Source: Ctena decussata (lineage: Eukaryota; Mollusca; Bivalvia; Lucinida; Lucinidae). Taken from it: a stretch of DNA of 64,000 nucleotides. The position numbers and the translations under genes are program-made. Where the stretch lies: positions 31,501,448-31,565,447 of the forward strand of contig OZ022510.1 in assembly GCA_963989385.1 (NCBI GenBank). The letters run 5' to 3'. Within the stretch, counting starts at the first letter, position 1; the number at the start of each line of letters is the position of its first letter. This document shows, in pieces, positions 35,201-47,006 of this stretch. Under the pieces are notes generated by a model, which did no database searches, had not been told where the DNA came from, and was given only the letters and a program-made list of their open reading frames with translations.

Positions 35201-35459
35201 AATTAAAAAATCTTAAAAGGTTCCTTCAAGAGCAGAGAATACATACAGAAGCAGGAACATGGGCCGACTACGTAGTTTCGGCTAATAAAGCCTCGTCAGT
35301 GACCCTGACAATATCTGGTGACGAAACCAGAAAAAAACATACTGTAATTTCTTAATTTTAATCGGGCAGTCGATTCAAAGACTGATTAGTTTCAAAAGGA
35401 TCCAAATAATATAAAAGACGATGATCTAGAATAATAGTCTAAATCGATCTCAAATTTTA
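35201..35459. mobile_element. Insertion splitting SINE-A
   Basis: About 259 bp between two contiguous SINE-A halves. It includes GACTACGTAGTTTCGGCTAA then GCCTCGTCAGTGACCCTG, a phrase also found at 54220-54265. A target duplication of only TAA is visible. No coding content. Confidence 0.7.
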
Positions 35460-35560
35460 AGCCTGCCCAGGAATAGTGTTGTTTGGTTAACTGACCGTCC
35501 CGAAATGACCATAGCTGTTTACCATGGACGTAAAGCAATAACACAGAAACAACAACAGCT
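35460..35560 (+). mobile_element. SINE-A, right half of the split copy
   Basis: GCCTGCCCAGGAATAGTG..GACCATAGCTGTTTACC continues the SINE-A body exactly from the left half. The tail is AGCAATAACACAG. Confidence 0.8.
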
Positions 35561-35940
35561 TTATGTCCAATGACAGACAATAGCGTCACCCTTGTTTGGA
35601 CCCCATACATAAGGATCGATGTTCTGCAATTTGAATATTGTGTAAATTCTTGAACATGAGCTGCTGTGCTATTCAATTAGTATTGAAAGATGAGATAAAC
35701 ATGAGTGAAGAGATGTTTGTGCTATGCTGGAACAACGAATATTCTACTTTGGACATAGTACAATAAGTATTGTTTGAGAAATCAAACCAAAAGGGAAATA
35801 AGTATTGTAAATGACAACAATGTACGCAAGATACACACAGTAAACTGAATAAACATTTTTTGCCAGACAGAAAGTCACTCTGCTACTCCCTTCAAAAACA
35901 ACATTACTGTCTGCTTTACCTATCGTATATTTTAAATCAC

Positions 35941-35957
35941 AAAAAAAAAAAAAAAAG
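35941..35957. repeat. Poly-A run
   Basis: 17 consecutive A in an otherwise featureless stretch (35561-36040). Confidence 0.95.
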
Positions 35958-36044
35958 ATGTCAGCTATACAGTTAACCTTTATGCTAGAACACCACCGAC
36001 AAGCGTACAAAAGAACATGATATACATGATACATTGAGGAAACC

Positions 36045-36200
36045 CACAACAGAAGTACCGCCTTGTAACAGTCAGTTATAGAAAACTTGGGGTGGGGGTG
36101 GGGGGGGAGGGGAAGGGGGGCTTAAATTAGGTAAACTGGAGCTCCTTGCCCTCTGCTTCTGAGGAGTTTCAGAAAGTTTATTGGCTGCTTGCCTTATCCG
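36045..36200 (-). repeat. LP dispersed repeat, fragment, with G-rich tract
   Basis: CAACAGAAGTACCGCCTTG and AACAGTCAGTTA match 55937-55970. The tract 36091-36120 is G-rich with several G4+ runs. Confidence 0.6.
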
Positions 36201-36239
36201 TGATTTGTATGTGTCCTGTGATTTTTCAGTGTTAAGTTA

Positions 36240-36990
36240 GGAAACCTTCATGCGGACCAGACAGCTAACTAAATGTTCCAAAACGCTGCAGAAGCATAGG
36301 GTGAGGTTTTGGATCCAGTAAGCTAGTTTAAGCTTAACCGCTTATAATCTATTACTAATCGTTCCGATGTGATACTTCTGTCGTTTGCCTGTGGTCTTCT
36401 TAAAATATAGAAAATCGGTAAAAATAGATGTTGAATATTTTTCATGTAATTTGTTATTGTTGGCCAAAGTGATGTTTTCGATGGTCTGTTCCGTGCAAAA
36501 TGAATGTTTTGGTCGGGTTGAATCATTTTGAAAGCTACGGGCGAGGATTTGAATCTAGTAAAACTAGTTTTAATCCCTCAAGTAATCTATTACTGCCCGT
36601 TCAAAGACGGTACTTCTGTTGTAGTTTCTAAATGAAACATGTTGTTATGCCCGCTCCTCTTTGGTCAGCTAGCAATATGGTCACCTGAACCGCTGCCCAT
36701 TTTGCTTTCTGTTTTGTTGTAATTTAAAATGAACAAAAAAGTAAAAATATATATTGCTGATTTATTTAGAATATCTACATGACCGTCTTTTCGGGAAAGA
36801 GCTGTTCATACGTTTTACCGTGGGTGTCTTTCGTGAACGTTTGTTAATTTGTGTGTTTGCTATCATCCCCTTTGGTTTTAAGGAAGGGATGAAGGATCTG
36901 ATTATATTACTGTGTGTGTTTGTTCTTTCGGTGTTGTGGGGTATGCCGTGCTTTTGTGATTCTGGCATTTCCTTCGTTTATTCGTTTTTA
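36240..36990 (+). repeat. LP dispersed repeat, two plus-strand units
   Basis: The units at about 36240-36400 and 36523-36950 share GGGTGAGGTTTTGG/GGGCGAGGATTTG, AATCTATTACT, GACGGTACTTCTGTTG and GGGAAAGAGCTG with copies at 45840, 50260, 53150 and 55690. Unclassified repeat, no conserved frame. Confidence 0.6.
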
Positions 36991-38676
36991 TAGTTTTTGT
37001 CCTTTTTTAAAATTATTAATATGATGATCATATTCCAAAAAATTCATGTGAATTACTTAAACAATCTGTATATATGAAACGGTTCTAATGAGTGTCACAA
37101 TGTATTTCTTTTGAGAAATAATGAAATCTATTTTAAAACTTGTCCTAAAAAACCCATTTGATCACATGCTCTGTAATAGCTTATATTTCTATACCCTTAT
37201 TTACGCTGGGCATCAGCGTACTGTTTAATGTTAATTTTGTAAGCAGTAAATGTATTTTGATCGTCTTGGCTTTTTCCCTTCTTTTGGGGGCTACTAGTGG
37301 GATTAACTAAACATTATATAATTAGCTAAAATACAATAAAAATATGTAATTACTGCTGCCATGGTAAGAAATAGGAAATACTTTGTTGAGTTGGTGAATA
37401 GGTCTTCTTCCTCTTCCAAATACTACCGGGGTCCTTATGGGTCGTTTAATGGTTCAAAGAGGGGCTATGCCCAGTGACAGTAATGGTGACGCCCCCAGAA
37501 TCGTTATAAACAATTTAAAATTTTAAAACTATGTACTAGGTCTGTAATAATCCGAGGGAACTCGCAAGCTGGAAGCAAGTTTTTTTCCCTGAACAGCTGG
37601 TTTCGTGTGACGAAACATTTCCAGTCATACATTAAGAATTAAATCTAATCAACTGGGGAACACAACATAGCCCTTTATGATCTGTGCTAGGATCACAATT
37701 CCTTAATATCTGCACAGTTTCTGGTCACAGAAGATAAATGTGTTTCCCGGCGTATTGATGTTTTACATCAATGTTTTCTTGTTTATTTCAGATGTAGCAA
37801 TGCTCAGTTTACTCTGGTTAAAGCTTAGGCCCACGATGCACAAGACAGCAGTATCAGGCTACTATATTCTCTTAACTATGTCTTTTCCATTACATCATTG
37901 ACGGTAATAATGACAGTCTTGAGACAGTCATACTGCTCAAGTTTCAGTTGATTGACAGGTGAATACAGATCAGGTAGGTCGAATTTAGCTGCGTGCATAA
38001 GATGTGTTTAGGCTGCAATCAGCCAAGCCCGACCGTGGAGTAGTTTGTTCACACCTTTACAGTTCAAGTGCCATTGGCAATGTAAAGCATGTAATACAAA
38101 CATGAAAGGTAGTTTCCGGGTCTCATTTGCCGTAAGGTATTTGGAAGCCAGATCGAACCAAGCTAAGGTCGGTACCATATTGTAAGTAATCAATGGCTCT
38201 GCTAAGCAGATTAGGGTTAAATCGCATATATGGAGAGCTATGTTAGGCAATAACCTTTATTTGATAGTCTTAATGGCATCTAATGACAACCGAACACCAG
38301 GACGAAAAATAAATGTTGCACAAATAAATGTCTTCCGTTAGGCGGTATCAATAACCAATAATAGTATAGGAAGCTAGTGGCCTGATGAAAAGTGTTTCTT
38401 TTAACGCCATTTGACGCGTTCATTAAGCTGATTATTAGGTCGATTCAACTGTGACAATCCTGTTTTATATATCGGGCTGAGTTCAGTCCATTAGGGCACC
38501 AGCTGAATCAAGTAGTATCTAATCAGATGTCAGAAGCTGTAAACATTGCGTGGTACGTCAATCAATTATCAATGACCTCAGAAAATTCATAATGTCGCCT
38601 AGGTAGAAATGACCTACTGCAAGGTTTACTGTTAATAGCAAAACCACTGATCAGTGAGCACATTAGAGTAGACTTC
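36991..38676. other. No feature seen
   Basis: AT-rich, only short frames. Confidence 0.45.
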
Positions 38677-38730
38677 AGTTTAATTCACTGTGTTCTGGAT
38701 CGGCGTCTAAGGAACACAGTGAACTAAACT
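38677..38730. repeat. 19-bp hairpin
   Basis: Arms 38677-38695 and 38712-38730 pair with one mismatch around a 16-nt loop. The stem includes TTCACTGTGTTC. Confidence 0.8.
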
Positions 38731-39310
38731 TTATCTGATGATAGTTTTTGCCTAAAATTAGTGCTTCTGTAGAAATGAAAAAAGTAATAAATACATAAAA
38801 GAATAAAACAAGAAAAAGCCAGAAAAAGTTAATAGACCAACTTTAGTGGTCTTCAATAAAACAAACGTTCATTCAAGCCATCCTTTAATTTGACATTTTG
38901 TTCCAAGTTTTAATCATTTCGAAAGTTTTAAAAACATATATTACATCAATATGTTTTGAGAATTACTTGATTTGCACTTGCCAGTATTATAAATCTACAA
39001 TCTACAAACTTCGACATGTTTTTCGCTAGTTTTAAAGGGAAAACAACTATTCATGATCTGCTGTTAGGTTCCTTTGCTTTGTAAATGAAGAGTTTTCAGA
39101 CTGGAAGCAAATTTTAAGAAAAGCACAAGCTAATTTGCCCTCGACCAAGCGTTTTGTGTTTTTCACTTTTAATCATAGACTCTTCCAGTGAAATGGGAGA
39201 AAAGTTATTCGTAAACATTATCTCCCCTGGCAGTTTTCCATTCTAATAGATGCTTAAAGTTTGTTATTAATTCCTTTTAAAACGGCGGATTTCTGATGCA
39301 CTGCTAGAGG
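38731..39310. other. No feature seen
   Basis: No supported content. Confidence 0.45.
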
Positions 39311-39615
39311 AGATGAAGCTATAAAAGGTAAAGGTTTCCCATAGCCTCATAGCCGTAGGGGCAGTGGGGTTAGAGACCCACTGTATCTTGGGCACAGCTA
39401 ATAAAAGGCGGAGCCCATCCTCCTCCTTTCGCTGCCTTATCCTTCCCTAATTCGAAAAAGGTACCCATTTACTGCTGGGTTGACAAAGAGAGGAGAGGTT
39501 TCCAGTCGTCGGATGGCGATAGTGAGCCGCGAACTCACGACCTTCCGGCAACTTTCTGCACAATAACCAAGCCAATCTAACCACTCGGCTACCGCGCCTC
39601 TCAGATGAAGCTATA
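39311..39615 (-). mobile_element. SINE-C with perfect TSDs
   Basis: TSD AGATGAAGCTATA at 39311-39323 and 39603-39615. Read on the minus strand, the head has A box TAGCCGAGTGG (39591-39581) and a B-like GAGTTCGCGGCTC. The body follows and the 3' end is near 39324. The sequence is not related to SINE-A or SINE-B. Confidence 0.88.
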
Positions 39616-40067
39616 GGAAAATGGTATTAAAACTGGTTTGAATTACTAAGTTCTTCATGTGGATATTATGATTATGAAATAAGTTTTGAGCAGTTAGATC
39701 TTTTGGAAGCAAGTAAAACACCTAAAAAGTTTGCTGAGATTCGGCAATATATCAACATCATATTACATCAGTGTCTGAATTGGGTCATAGTGACACCGAT
39801 GTACCATTGTCATGCATCCCTTTTCTAACTTCTTGAAATGTCTACTTTGCATTCTGATTTGCTGTGTGAAAAAAAGTTTAAACTAGATGTATCGTACATT
39901 TTATGTATTTTATATGGATTTTGGTGTTTAGGTTTTTATAAAATTACATAAAATGTTATTTACTGTAAAACAATATGAGCATTAAAGGTGCAGATTCGGT
40001 GAAACAGAAATTGACCCCCCAAATAATCACCTCTAGTGGCTTACTGAAAGAAAGATCAATATACGTT
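39616..40067. other. No feature seen
   Basis: No supported content. Confidence 0.45.
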
Positions 40068-40265
40068 AACTGGAGGCCCCCTGTGCAGGGAGAGTCATCC
40101 CCTGTGCAGGTTAAAGATCCCTACTATAGCTACATGGCTATATGAAGGCTTTCATCTGCAACACCGGAGTGCACAAAAGTACACCGTCTGTGTCCACTTC
40201 TGGGGTTAAGGCGTAAATGGAAAAAGGAAAAGACTGCCCAAAACCCTAATTATCAGGACGATTAA
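40068..40265 (+). mobile_element. SINE-E-like repeat, second copy
   Basis: CCCTGTGCAGGGAGAGTCAT and CCCTGTGCAGGTTAAAGATC match 6015-6050. It continues with CTACATGGCTATATGAAGGC. The head is absent. Confidence 0.5.
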
Positions 40266-41758
40266 TAAAACTTTTAAGCTGTCACAGAGTTAATGCTATG
40301 TATGTATAACAAGTCGTGTATTCTTCCTGAATATTTGATAATGGTTGACAAATGACAGGAAATGCATTTCATTTGTGAACCAGCTGCAAGTTTAGCTTCT
40401 GACTTTACTTAAAGCAGTAACTTTTTCAGAATCATTGTATATGACTGGTTGATCCAGTTTTTTTTTTTTTGAGTTATTTACCTATCCATATACCTTTTCC
40501 ATTTAATTTTTATTAGGCTATTAAATCGGATTTCTGTATTCTCCCTCTGGAATGACCCACTTATTTTAGCGATTAGTGAATATTTTTGCTTTATATGAAG
40601 CGTTTGTCCCTTCCAAGCAAGCCCAAAAATGTAGATTCATTTTCTAAGACGGATCTGGGTAGATGTGACCAGGAAACAAACTTCTTATGACTCAATAAAG
40701 TGGTAAATTTTAGCCGATTATTGTGTCGCTCCGAACGTCTAAGTCTAGTCAGTTTCTTCTTGAAGTAACCGTGTCCTCCCTCCCCAGCATACGCGCAATG
40801 GTTGTGTGACTGCGTGAATTATTGAATAAGCAAAAAGGTTTACTGAAATATCATTAAGAGCAACTGTTAAAGTATAGGCAATAAATGTATTTCTGAACTT
40901 AAGCAATGAAACAAATAAATTGAAAAGGTTTTTTTTCTGTTTTTTTTTTTTTTTTTTTTTTTTTTTGAAAGGCTGGGTTAAAAGGTTTCTCTATGTCGCC
41001 AAATAGTGCATAAACCTTTGATCCTCTTTTCTGCCACAGAAATAAGTACATGGCACCAGCTTATACTCAATGTCTTTATTTTCAAAAGTACATCCTATCG
41101 CAAGAATAAATTACAGCTTTACAGTGTATGGATATTCTTCCAAGGGAAACAACTATTTAAGTTTCATTTATGCCTCCCTGTTTAGTGATAACCATACAAG
41201 AAGAACCTTTAGCCACATGACGTGAACATGACGGTGTGTCCATCTATCGTACATTTTAATGAAATTATGCTTTTTTATCTTCTTTCTCTCTTTCTTTCTA
41301 TTTGAAACCAAAGAGAATCATTATCTGTAGGCGAATTGCACTTTTTGTACTATAGATTTGTGCATACTGACATGTTTTTGTACTATAATTTTTTTTGTAG
41401 ATTTTTTGGTAGATAAATAAGTCTTTATTGGGACAGAACATGAAAACATCACTTCTTTATTATGTCTGTCTGGGCTTCGTATTAGTATAAGTAATCTTAA
41501 AACAGATAAGCTTTCTTACCTTAAGATTTCTGCACTTTTGAAAACAATTGTCTCGAAACGAAACAAATGGCGTGGCTGGTTCTCTCAAATGGCCCTCGAG
41601 CAACTGAAAAATATAAAATAATCCCTATAAACCCAGTTATCTTATTTCTGACCCATGCAAGATCTTTTCCCGATTTAGTATATATTGTTGTTACTCTGAA
41701 TATGACTGCTCCCCCAGCCCACACCCCCTCCAAAAAGGAAACAAAATAATAAGAAAAA
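40266..41758. repeat. Featureless except poly-T runs
   Basis: T runs at about 40459-40471 and 40942-40966. No supported gene. Confidence 0.6.
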
Positions 41759-42001
41759 TGAGCAACGACACGACAACACCAATAGAGTGATATGTAGGCC
41801 GAGCGGAGACTCAGATCTGCCTTGGGCATCCGCCTAGTCGGATCAGAGTCTTCGCTGTCTGCATAGCAGTAGCTTAGATCCTTAGCTACCGTATAAGCGC
41901 GCAACAGAAAAACTCTGATTAGACTGGGCGAAAGCCCAGGCTGATCAGAATTTTTGCTTAGCGCACATGCCACTTTGTTGGCTTTATCGTGTCGCGGCTC
42001 A
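41759..42001 (+). mobile_element. FB-238 copy 9
   Basis: TGAGCAACGACACGAC start and ATCGTGTCGCGGCTCA end. Several substitutions in both arms. A 150-residue frame across it is an artefact of the arms. Confidence 0.85.
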
Positions 42002-42232
42002 GTGTGTTGCTCTGTTTCGTCGTTTAAATTTCCCGGTTCATGCCCTTTCGATGTCTTTGTTGGGTCGTGCTTTTACCTGTGATTCGATGAAAAGTGCTGA
42101 TACTTTGTCAATACATTTTGACAAATAGTTCAAAAGCTGTCCCGAAGATAATGGAAGCTTATATGAACGTACCGGCAAAATTCTAAAAAAAGTTCAGTCT
42201 AAACGGTCTGGCAAAATGTTTGTCAGTTCATC

Positions 42233-42460
42233 TGGAGCCGTATTCATAAAACGTCTTAAGTGGTTGCTATGCTGTTGCTAAGGCTAAATTTCTTTGAAGG
42301 ACATTCCTTACAACTACGAAATTTGCTCTGGAGGAACAGTCTTACAAAGACTGTTCCTCCAGACCAAATTTCATAGTTGTAGGGAATCTCCTTTATAGAT
42401 ATTTAGCCTTAGCAACCGCATAGCAACGACTTAAGCGGCTTTATGAATACGGCCCTGCAT
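42233..42460. mobile_element. Foldback MITE with CCGTATTCATAAA ends
   Basis: Left GGAGCCGTATTCATAAAACG and right TTTATGAATACGGCCCTG are inverted. The arms pair almost throughout (GGTTGCTATGC, TTGCTAAGGCTAAAT) to a centre at CAGTCTTACAAAGACTG. CATCT flanks both sides as a possible 5-bp TSD. Confidence 0.82.
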
Positions 42461-42942
42461 CTTTTAGATGCATGACTGCATTGGATTTTTTTTGTATAGA
42501 ACTACAGTTATTATTGTGTAGATGTCCCAAATATTAGAATTTTTATGGCACCTAGATTTGTCCAAACCACAAAGCATAAACTAGACAAGGCATCGAACTT
42601 AGAAGAACTGTGAAACTTTAGACAACAAATACAAATATATTAGAGAATAGATACATAATCTAACACAGAGGAACTGCAACAGAAGCCCCGCTTCGGAATG
42701 GAGAGTAGTCTAACACTTGAATTTTAAATCAATTACGTTCCATCATTTCTGTCTAGTCATGATACATAGACCTGTAGAAATTAAGTACGGGGAGACTTTT
42801 CACGGCCACTCCAATGAATTCAAATTTGAAACAAATTCTAAGGAAAGATCCTGTGGAAGACCAGAGAAGCGAAAATAGTAGACTCGGTTTAATGTTTTGA
42901 AACTGTTGACTGTTGTACTTTTCCTTGCATTTTGTCTCTTTT
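42461..42942. other. No feature seen
   Basis: Two overlapping minus frames (42753-43075) without recognisable domains. Confidence 0.4.
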
Positions 42943-43099
42943 TCAATCGGCATGGTATACCTAACCCTTTATAGACTGGAAACTGTTTTAGGGATATATG
43001 CAAACGCGGTGTCTGAACAGGGTCTAGACTTCCCGCTTCGTGAATGTCAATGCAAAATAGTAAAATAATAAACATCCACCAAAACCTCTTAATCTAGAT

Positions 43100-43346
43100 T
43101 TGGGTTGGTTTATTGTTTTGGGTTTAAAGACTCTTAAAGACAGTATGTCAGTCTATATCGGGCCGTCTCCCAGAGAGAAAGAGAGAGAAAAAATATGATA
43201 GAGGAAACAAAACATTTCCAAAACCTCCCCCCTCCCCCACACACCTACTGTAAGCACAGTCGGCCCTTGCCCAACTATTATCCAAAAACGTAGGACACCC
43301 CGGAAGTGTAAGTTAACCAGCACCATCGCCCGACCACAACCTACGC
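43100..43346 (-). mobile_element. SINE-B inside duplicated segment (copy 1)
   Basis: Contains GACAGTATGTCAGTCTATAT, GGCCGTCTCCCAGAGAG, TACTGTAAGCACAGTCGGCC and CAGCACCATCGCCCGACCAC. The SINE 5' side runs into the C/A tract (43347-43394). It is also present in the second segment, so it predates the duplication. Confidence 0.8.
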
Positions 43347-43394
43347 CCCCCCCGCCCCCCCCCCCCCCCCAAAAAAAAAAAAAAAAAAAAAAAA
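43347..43394. repeat. Poly-C then poly-A tract
   Basis: C runs broken by one G, then about 24 A. Confidence 0.95.
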
Positions 43395-43795
43395 CCCACT
43401 AGAAATGGACTCATCCAAATAATAAGGATTGGCAATGCCACTGGTGAAAAAAGGATTCAGAGCTTTGTTCCTTGAAAATAACCTTTCGTGTACAAATAGT
43501 GACGTATATTACGATGTTTATGTTTGACACGTTAGAGTTAAGTATAAATCAAAACAAATTTAAAAAAGATGTTATTGTTTTATCTGATGCTGAAAATTCA
43601 TGCCCTTGCGCAGTTAAAAAAAATATTGCAGATGCTTCTCTTCCGTACTGCTGGTTTTAAGTGCAGCACCAGATTGAACTGCTATAGACAGACTACATCT
43701 TAGGGGATTGGGGTGATGTAAATCTGTTCTTTTTTGGGGAATGTTGTACGTTTTTCTATATTTCTTTCATATCTTTCTGTTTTCAGCTTTAAATG

Positions 43796-44230
43796 ATATT
43801 ACCACACGTCTGGTCTGGCATTCAACACAGGCAACAAAGGCAACGTACAGGCTAACGAAAATTTCTGACCATAAAACTCGATTTGTTTCGCATACTACAA
43901 TAAATTTCAAATGTCAGTCTATTGGACCCGACAGTTAAATACGCTTCTAAGTCGAATATATTTCATCAAATACAAATATAGTGCAAAAATAAAGTTTCTT
44001 CACCGATTCATTATCATGGCCGTTGTATTACGACCATGACAACGCACTGGCGAAGAAACTTATCTTGCACTGTATGTTTACCAGGCGGCATTTCTAAAAA
44101 AAAAAAAAAGAAAAAAAACCTAGTCTTACTTCGATGTCTAACGAACAATTGGGTTTGTAAGTATGCTGATCCGAATTTTCATTTGCATGTACCTTGCCTG
44201 TGTTGAATGCAAGACCAGTGTGATTACTGT
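43796..44230. repeat. Inverted repeat within the duplicated segment
   Basis: GGCATTCAACACAGGCAA (about 43816) pairs with TTGCCTGTGTTGAATGC (44195-44213). A central part, GTGCAAAAATAAAGTTTCTT with AAGAAACTTATCTTGCAC and CATGG with CCATG, also pairs. The arms are broken in between. Confidence 0.65.
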
Positions 44231-44342
44231 CAGATACGCCATATTTTGTTGTCGGTAAATACAATATTCGCGATATATTTGTAAGCATATGACGGGCATA
44301 TATGTATCTGTATATGTATCTGCCTCCTTTATTTACCTCCAC
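44094..44342 (-). CDS. Hypothetical 82-residue frame in duplicated segment
   Basis: Open in both copies of the segment (second copy 63013-63252, 79 residues) but not recognised. It has an N-terminal basic/tyrosine-rich stretch (GGRYIYRYIYARH), then TGLAFNTGKVHANENS. The C-terminus differs because of an A/T homopolymer change. The visible differences between copies (K/N, M/I, D/N) all change amino acids, which gives no support for selection on a protein. It partly overlaps an arm of the inverted repeat. Most likely chance. Confidence 0.12.
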   Translation of the reverse strand: MEVNKGGRYIYRYIYARHMLTNISRILYLPTTKYGVSDSNHTGLAFNTGKVHANENSDQHTYKPNCSLDIEVRLGFFSFFFF

Positions 44343-44574
44343 GTGATGAAAGGATTGTCCTGCAGTTCAGAATTTGAGCTTCAAAGAAGCCAGTGACCAC
44401 CATATCCGTAGAGCAGGTGCACAACTTGGCGGAAAAGCATAAAACTCATAAGAAATGCTCGCCTACAGATAGTCAGAAATACGTATATCCGTTATACGGC
44501 ATTGGCCGTTCGTACATTAATTAGTCCCCGGAATTAGTCACGCGATATGTTTGCCATAAATGAGCTGATTTCAA

Positions 44575-44709
44575 TTAAACAGACAATATTCTCTGCGACT
44601 TCAATGCGGAAATTCTGTCTAAGGTGTCAGTAAAATGTATAAAGTAATTTTCTTTTCTAATTTGCAATACTTTGCCGTATAATTCTTCAAAGCGAGATTC
44701 TGAAGCCAT
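44575..44709 (-). CDS. Hypothetical short frame or exon in duplicated segment (44 aa)
   Basis: Starts MASESRFEELYGKVLQIRK in a good start context (G at -3 and +4). In this copy it ends at TAA (44577-44575). In the second copy one T-to-A change removes this stop and the frame runs to 78 residues (63383-63619). The first 44 codons are identical by eye in the two copies. It could be a chance frame or an orphan first exon. No family is recognised. Confidence 0.2.
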   Translation of the reverse strand: MASESRFEELYGKVLQIRKENYFIHFTDTLDRISALKSQRILSV

Positions 44710-45033
44710 ATCTAGTATGACCGGAAATTATTAAGGATTTTTACCAGATTTCAGCCAGTTTTTTTCTAGCCTCATTGAAATAAATGAAACTGAAATGACA
44801 TGTTGTTGGTAAATTCATCACACAACTACACATGTGATGAATTTGGTATTTTCAAGTCATCTCTCCTTTAATCGACCAAGCACAAGATTTGAGCAAAATT
44901 ACTAGATAAGATGAAATTCTATTATAAAATGTCAACAAGAGAGTGCAAAAGAACGACACAATATTTAAAATCACTTTAAATTTTCAGATACAGACACCAC
45001 ACTGCTGTAGAATCAGCAACTTTACGTGATATA

Positions 45034-45839
45034 ACCCTTATCTAATAAGAAATTATTTGGCTCTGAGCAACAGCAAGGTTTTCAGATTTTCACGAAATTC
45101 TGAGAAAACAGTTAATTTTAAGCAGGGTGGGCTTCTTGATATAGACATTGAATGGAAAGTAATAATGACAGACATGTATAACTATTTTGTTGCAAACACG
45201 AATAATTTACATTAAAATGATATCAGCAAATAGGAGAGCTTTTCTTGAATATTCATTTCACCATGTATAAATATTAAATATTTTATGACACAAAACAACT
45301 ATGATCAACATGATATTGTTTAATAATGTTTAACACAATCCAGAAATTATAAGCTTGCAGCAGTGCTGTCTAGTATAAGACATATTCTTCTGTAAAGCTC
45401 TAAAAATCCATCTTATTTTGCGATTTAGATCTCTGTGTCCAACAAAAGATATAAAAAACAGTGAAAATGTCAGTCAAACGAACTGTACCAGCTAGAAATT
45501 ATTTGTTACATTCTTTTCTTTATATTCCAATATCCAAAAGATTTAGAAAACAAACAGCGAGGATTGACATATTATGAACAATAAAAATCTCAATATTTCC
45601 GGTCATCGAAGATTTGAGGACAGGAGACGTTATATAAAACATTTCATTGATATTGGGCCAGTCAGTCATGAAGAATTTTATATCCCGGAGGAGAAAACTC
45701 ACAATGACCATCCGCAAGCCATATTATTTTTACATATTTGTTTCAAAATGGACTCAATCACAATGGTAAGCTACAAAAAGCAAACATGGCCAAATATCAA
45801 AGTAAACAGGTGGGTTTAACCCTTTTGAGTGTTTTCATT
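45034..45839. other. No supported feature
   Basis: An 81-residue plus frame (45574-45819; FEDRRRYIKHFIDIGPVSHE) is hydrophilic and gene-like in composition but unrecognised and not called. Confidence 0.35.
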
Positions 45840-46045
45840 TTAACCCTTCTGCTGGTCTACATTATTTAGTTCAGTAAAGATAGCTGAGTTGCCACCTATT
45901 TGGGAAAGAGCTGCTGACTCGGCTTATCAATTGTAATTTATTGTTTGTTGGAATGTTTTTATCAATCTTTCCCTTTGATGTTGGTGATAGATGTTTGGGA
46001 TCTGATTCAGACAGTTCCTAAAGTTTATTTACCTTTTAAATTAGG
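45840..46045 (+). repeat. LP dispersed repeat copy
   Basis: GAGTTGCCACCTATTTGGGA, AAGAGCTGCTGACTCGGCTT and TTGGGATCTGATTCAGACAG occur here and inverted at 53175-53345. Confidence 0.8.
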
Positions 46046-47006
46046 AATCTAATATACAAAATGCAAGATGCAAATGTTTAGCTAGGCTTTTCGGATACTC
46101 TGACTGAGTGATATTTGCCCATTGCGAAAACAAGAACTAACCAATGATAAGTGCTTAAACGGTTGAGAGACTTGTGCTGAATATATTAAGGATGAAATTA
46201 CACTCGTGTCAATATTAATAGAAAAAAGCATATAATCTAAATGTTTTTCAATCTATAGAGATCAACATAAACAAACATGTAAAATGATTTTCATTGATAT
46301 TAAAAAACAAACAAACAACAAGGAAAATAAAAATCTACGTATATGTAAAATGTTTCACGTTTTAGAGGATAATTTTGTCAAATACATGCTCACTGCATAA
46401 ATTGTAATATTAACCTCAGCTGAGTAAAACTTGAAAAAGAATTGCTGTTTCCTCCTTTATACTTCTGGCAAATGGTGAGAAGTAAAAAAACAAATCCACA
46501 AACTAGATATAATACAAGATACAAGCCAATTAAGTAGAAAGACTCTGATTTCTTAGGTCTGAAAATGTCTTGAAAGTGGTGATGATATTCAACTATTTCT
46601 ACATATCAGATTCCTAAATAACGGACTCAAGTACCATACAATTTAAATATTTGAACATATAGATCTGAGCAAACAGTGCAAACCTATGTCAGACTAATTG
46701 TTAAGAAGTAGCCTGACCAAGTTCAACACTGTTTCCTATCGATCAGCATCCTTTATATTCATTACTGCATTGTAAACATGGTAAATCCAAACCGAACTTT
46801 TTTAAAGACAATTCCGGTAATTTATTTAGGTGTCCCGAAATTTACATTTTATGGTATTTCTAGATCACGTAGATATCAGATTCCTAAACTACGGACTTAG
46901 TTAGTATATTACTTGGTACTTCAGCTTCCATCTGTATTAAAGGTAAAATATCTTTGATTGCCATTTATCACGTAAACAGGTTCATTAAGATGGAGTAAAC
47001 AGTATT
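46046..47006. other. No gene; short direct repeat
   Basis: CAGATTCCTAAATAACGGAC (46606) and CAGATTCCTAAACTACGGAC (46877) form a dispersed pair. Confidence 0.5.

Larger units (their letters stand above)
42943..45033 (+). repeat. 2.1-kb duplicated segment, copy 1
   Basis: Colinear, same orientation, with 61884-63960. It begins TCAATCGGCATGGTATACCT and ends near ACGTGATATA. By eye it differs by scattered substitutions (about 1-3 per 100 bp) and small indels. It includes a SINE-B copy, C/A homopolymers, an inverted repeat and short frames. No TSD is seen at the ends. Confidence 0.95.

Noticed and set aside
39521..39536. FB-238 end (TGAGCCGCGA) inside SINE-C
   Set aside because: Ten bases coincide with the complement of the SINE B-box region. 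The rest of FB-238 is absent.
40440..40470. Start of 18S rRNA (CTGGTTGATCCAG)
   Set aside because: Only about a dozen bases match and poly-T follows. No rRNA continues.
41521..41973. 150-residue minus frame
   Set aside because: Runs through FB-238 copy 9. Similar translated words occur at other copies because of the repeat, not a gene.
45574..45819. 81-residue hydrophilic frame as an exon
   Set aside because: No recognised family and no splice signals clear enough; left as unassigned.
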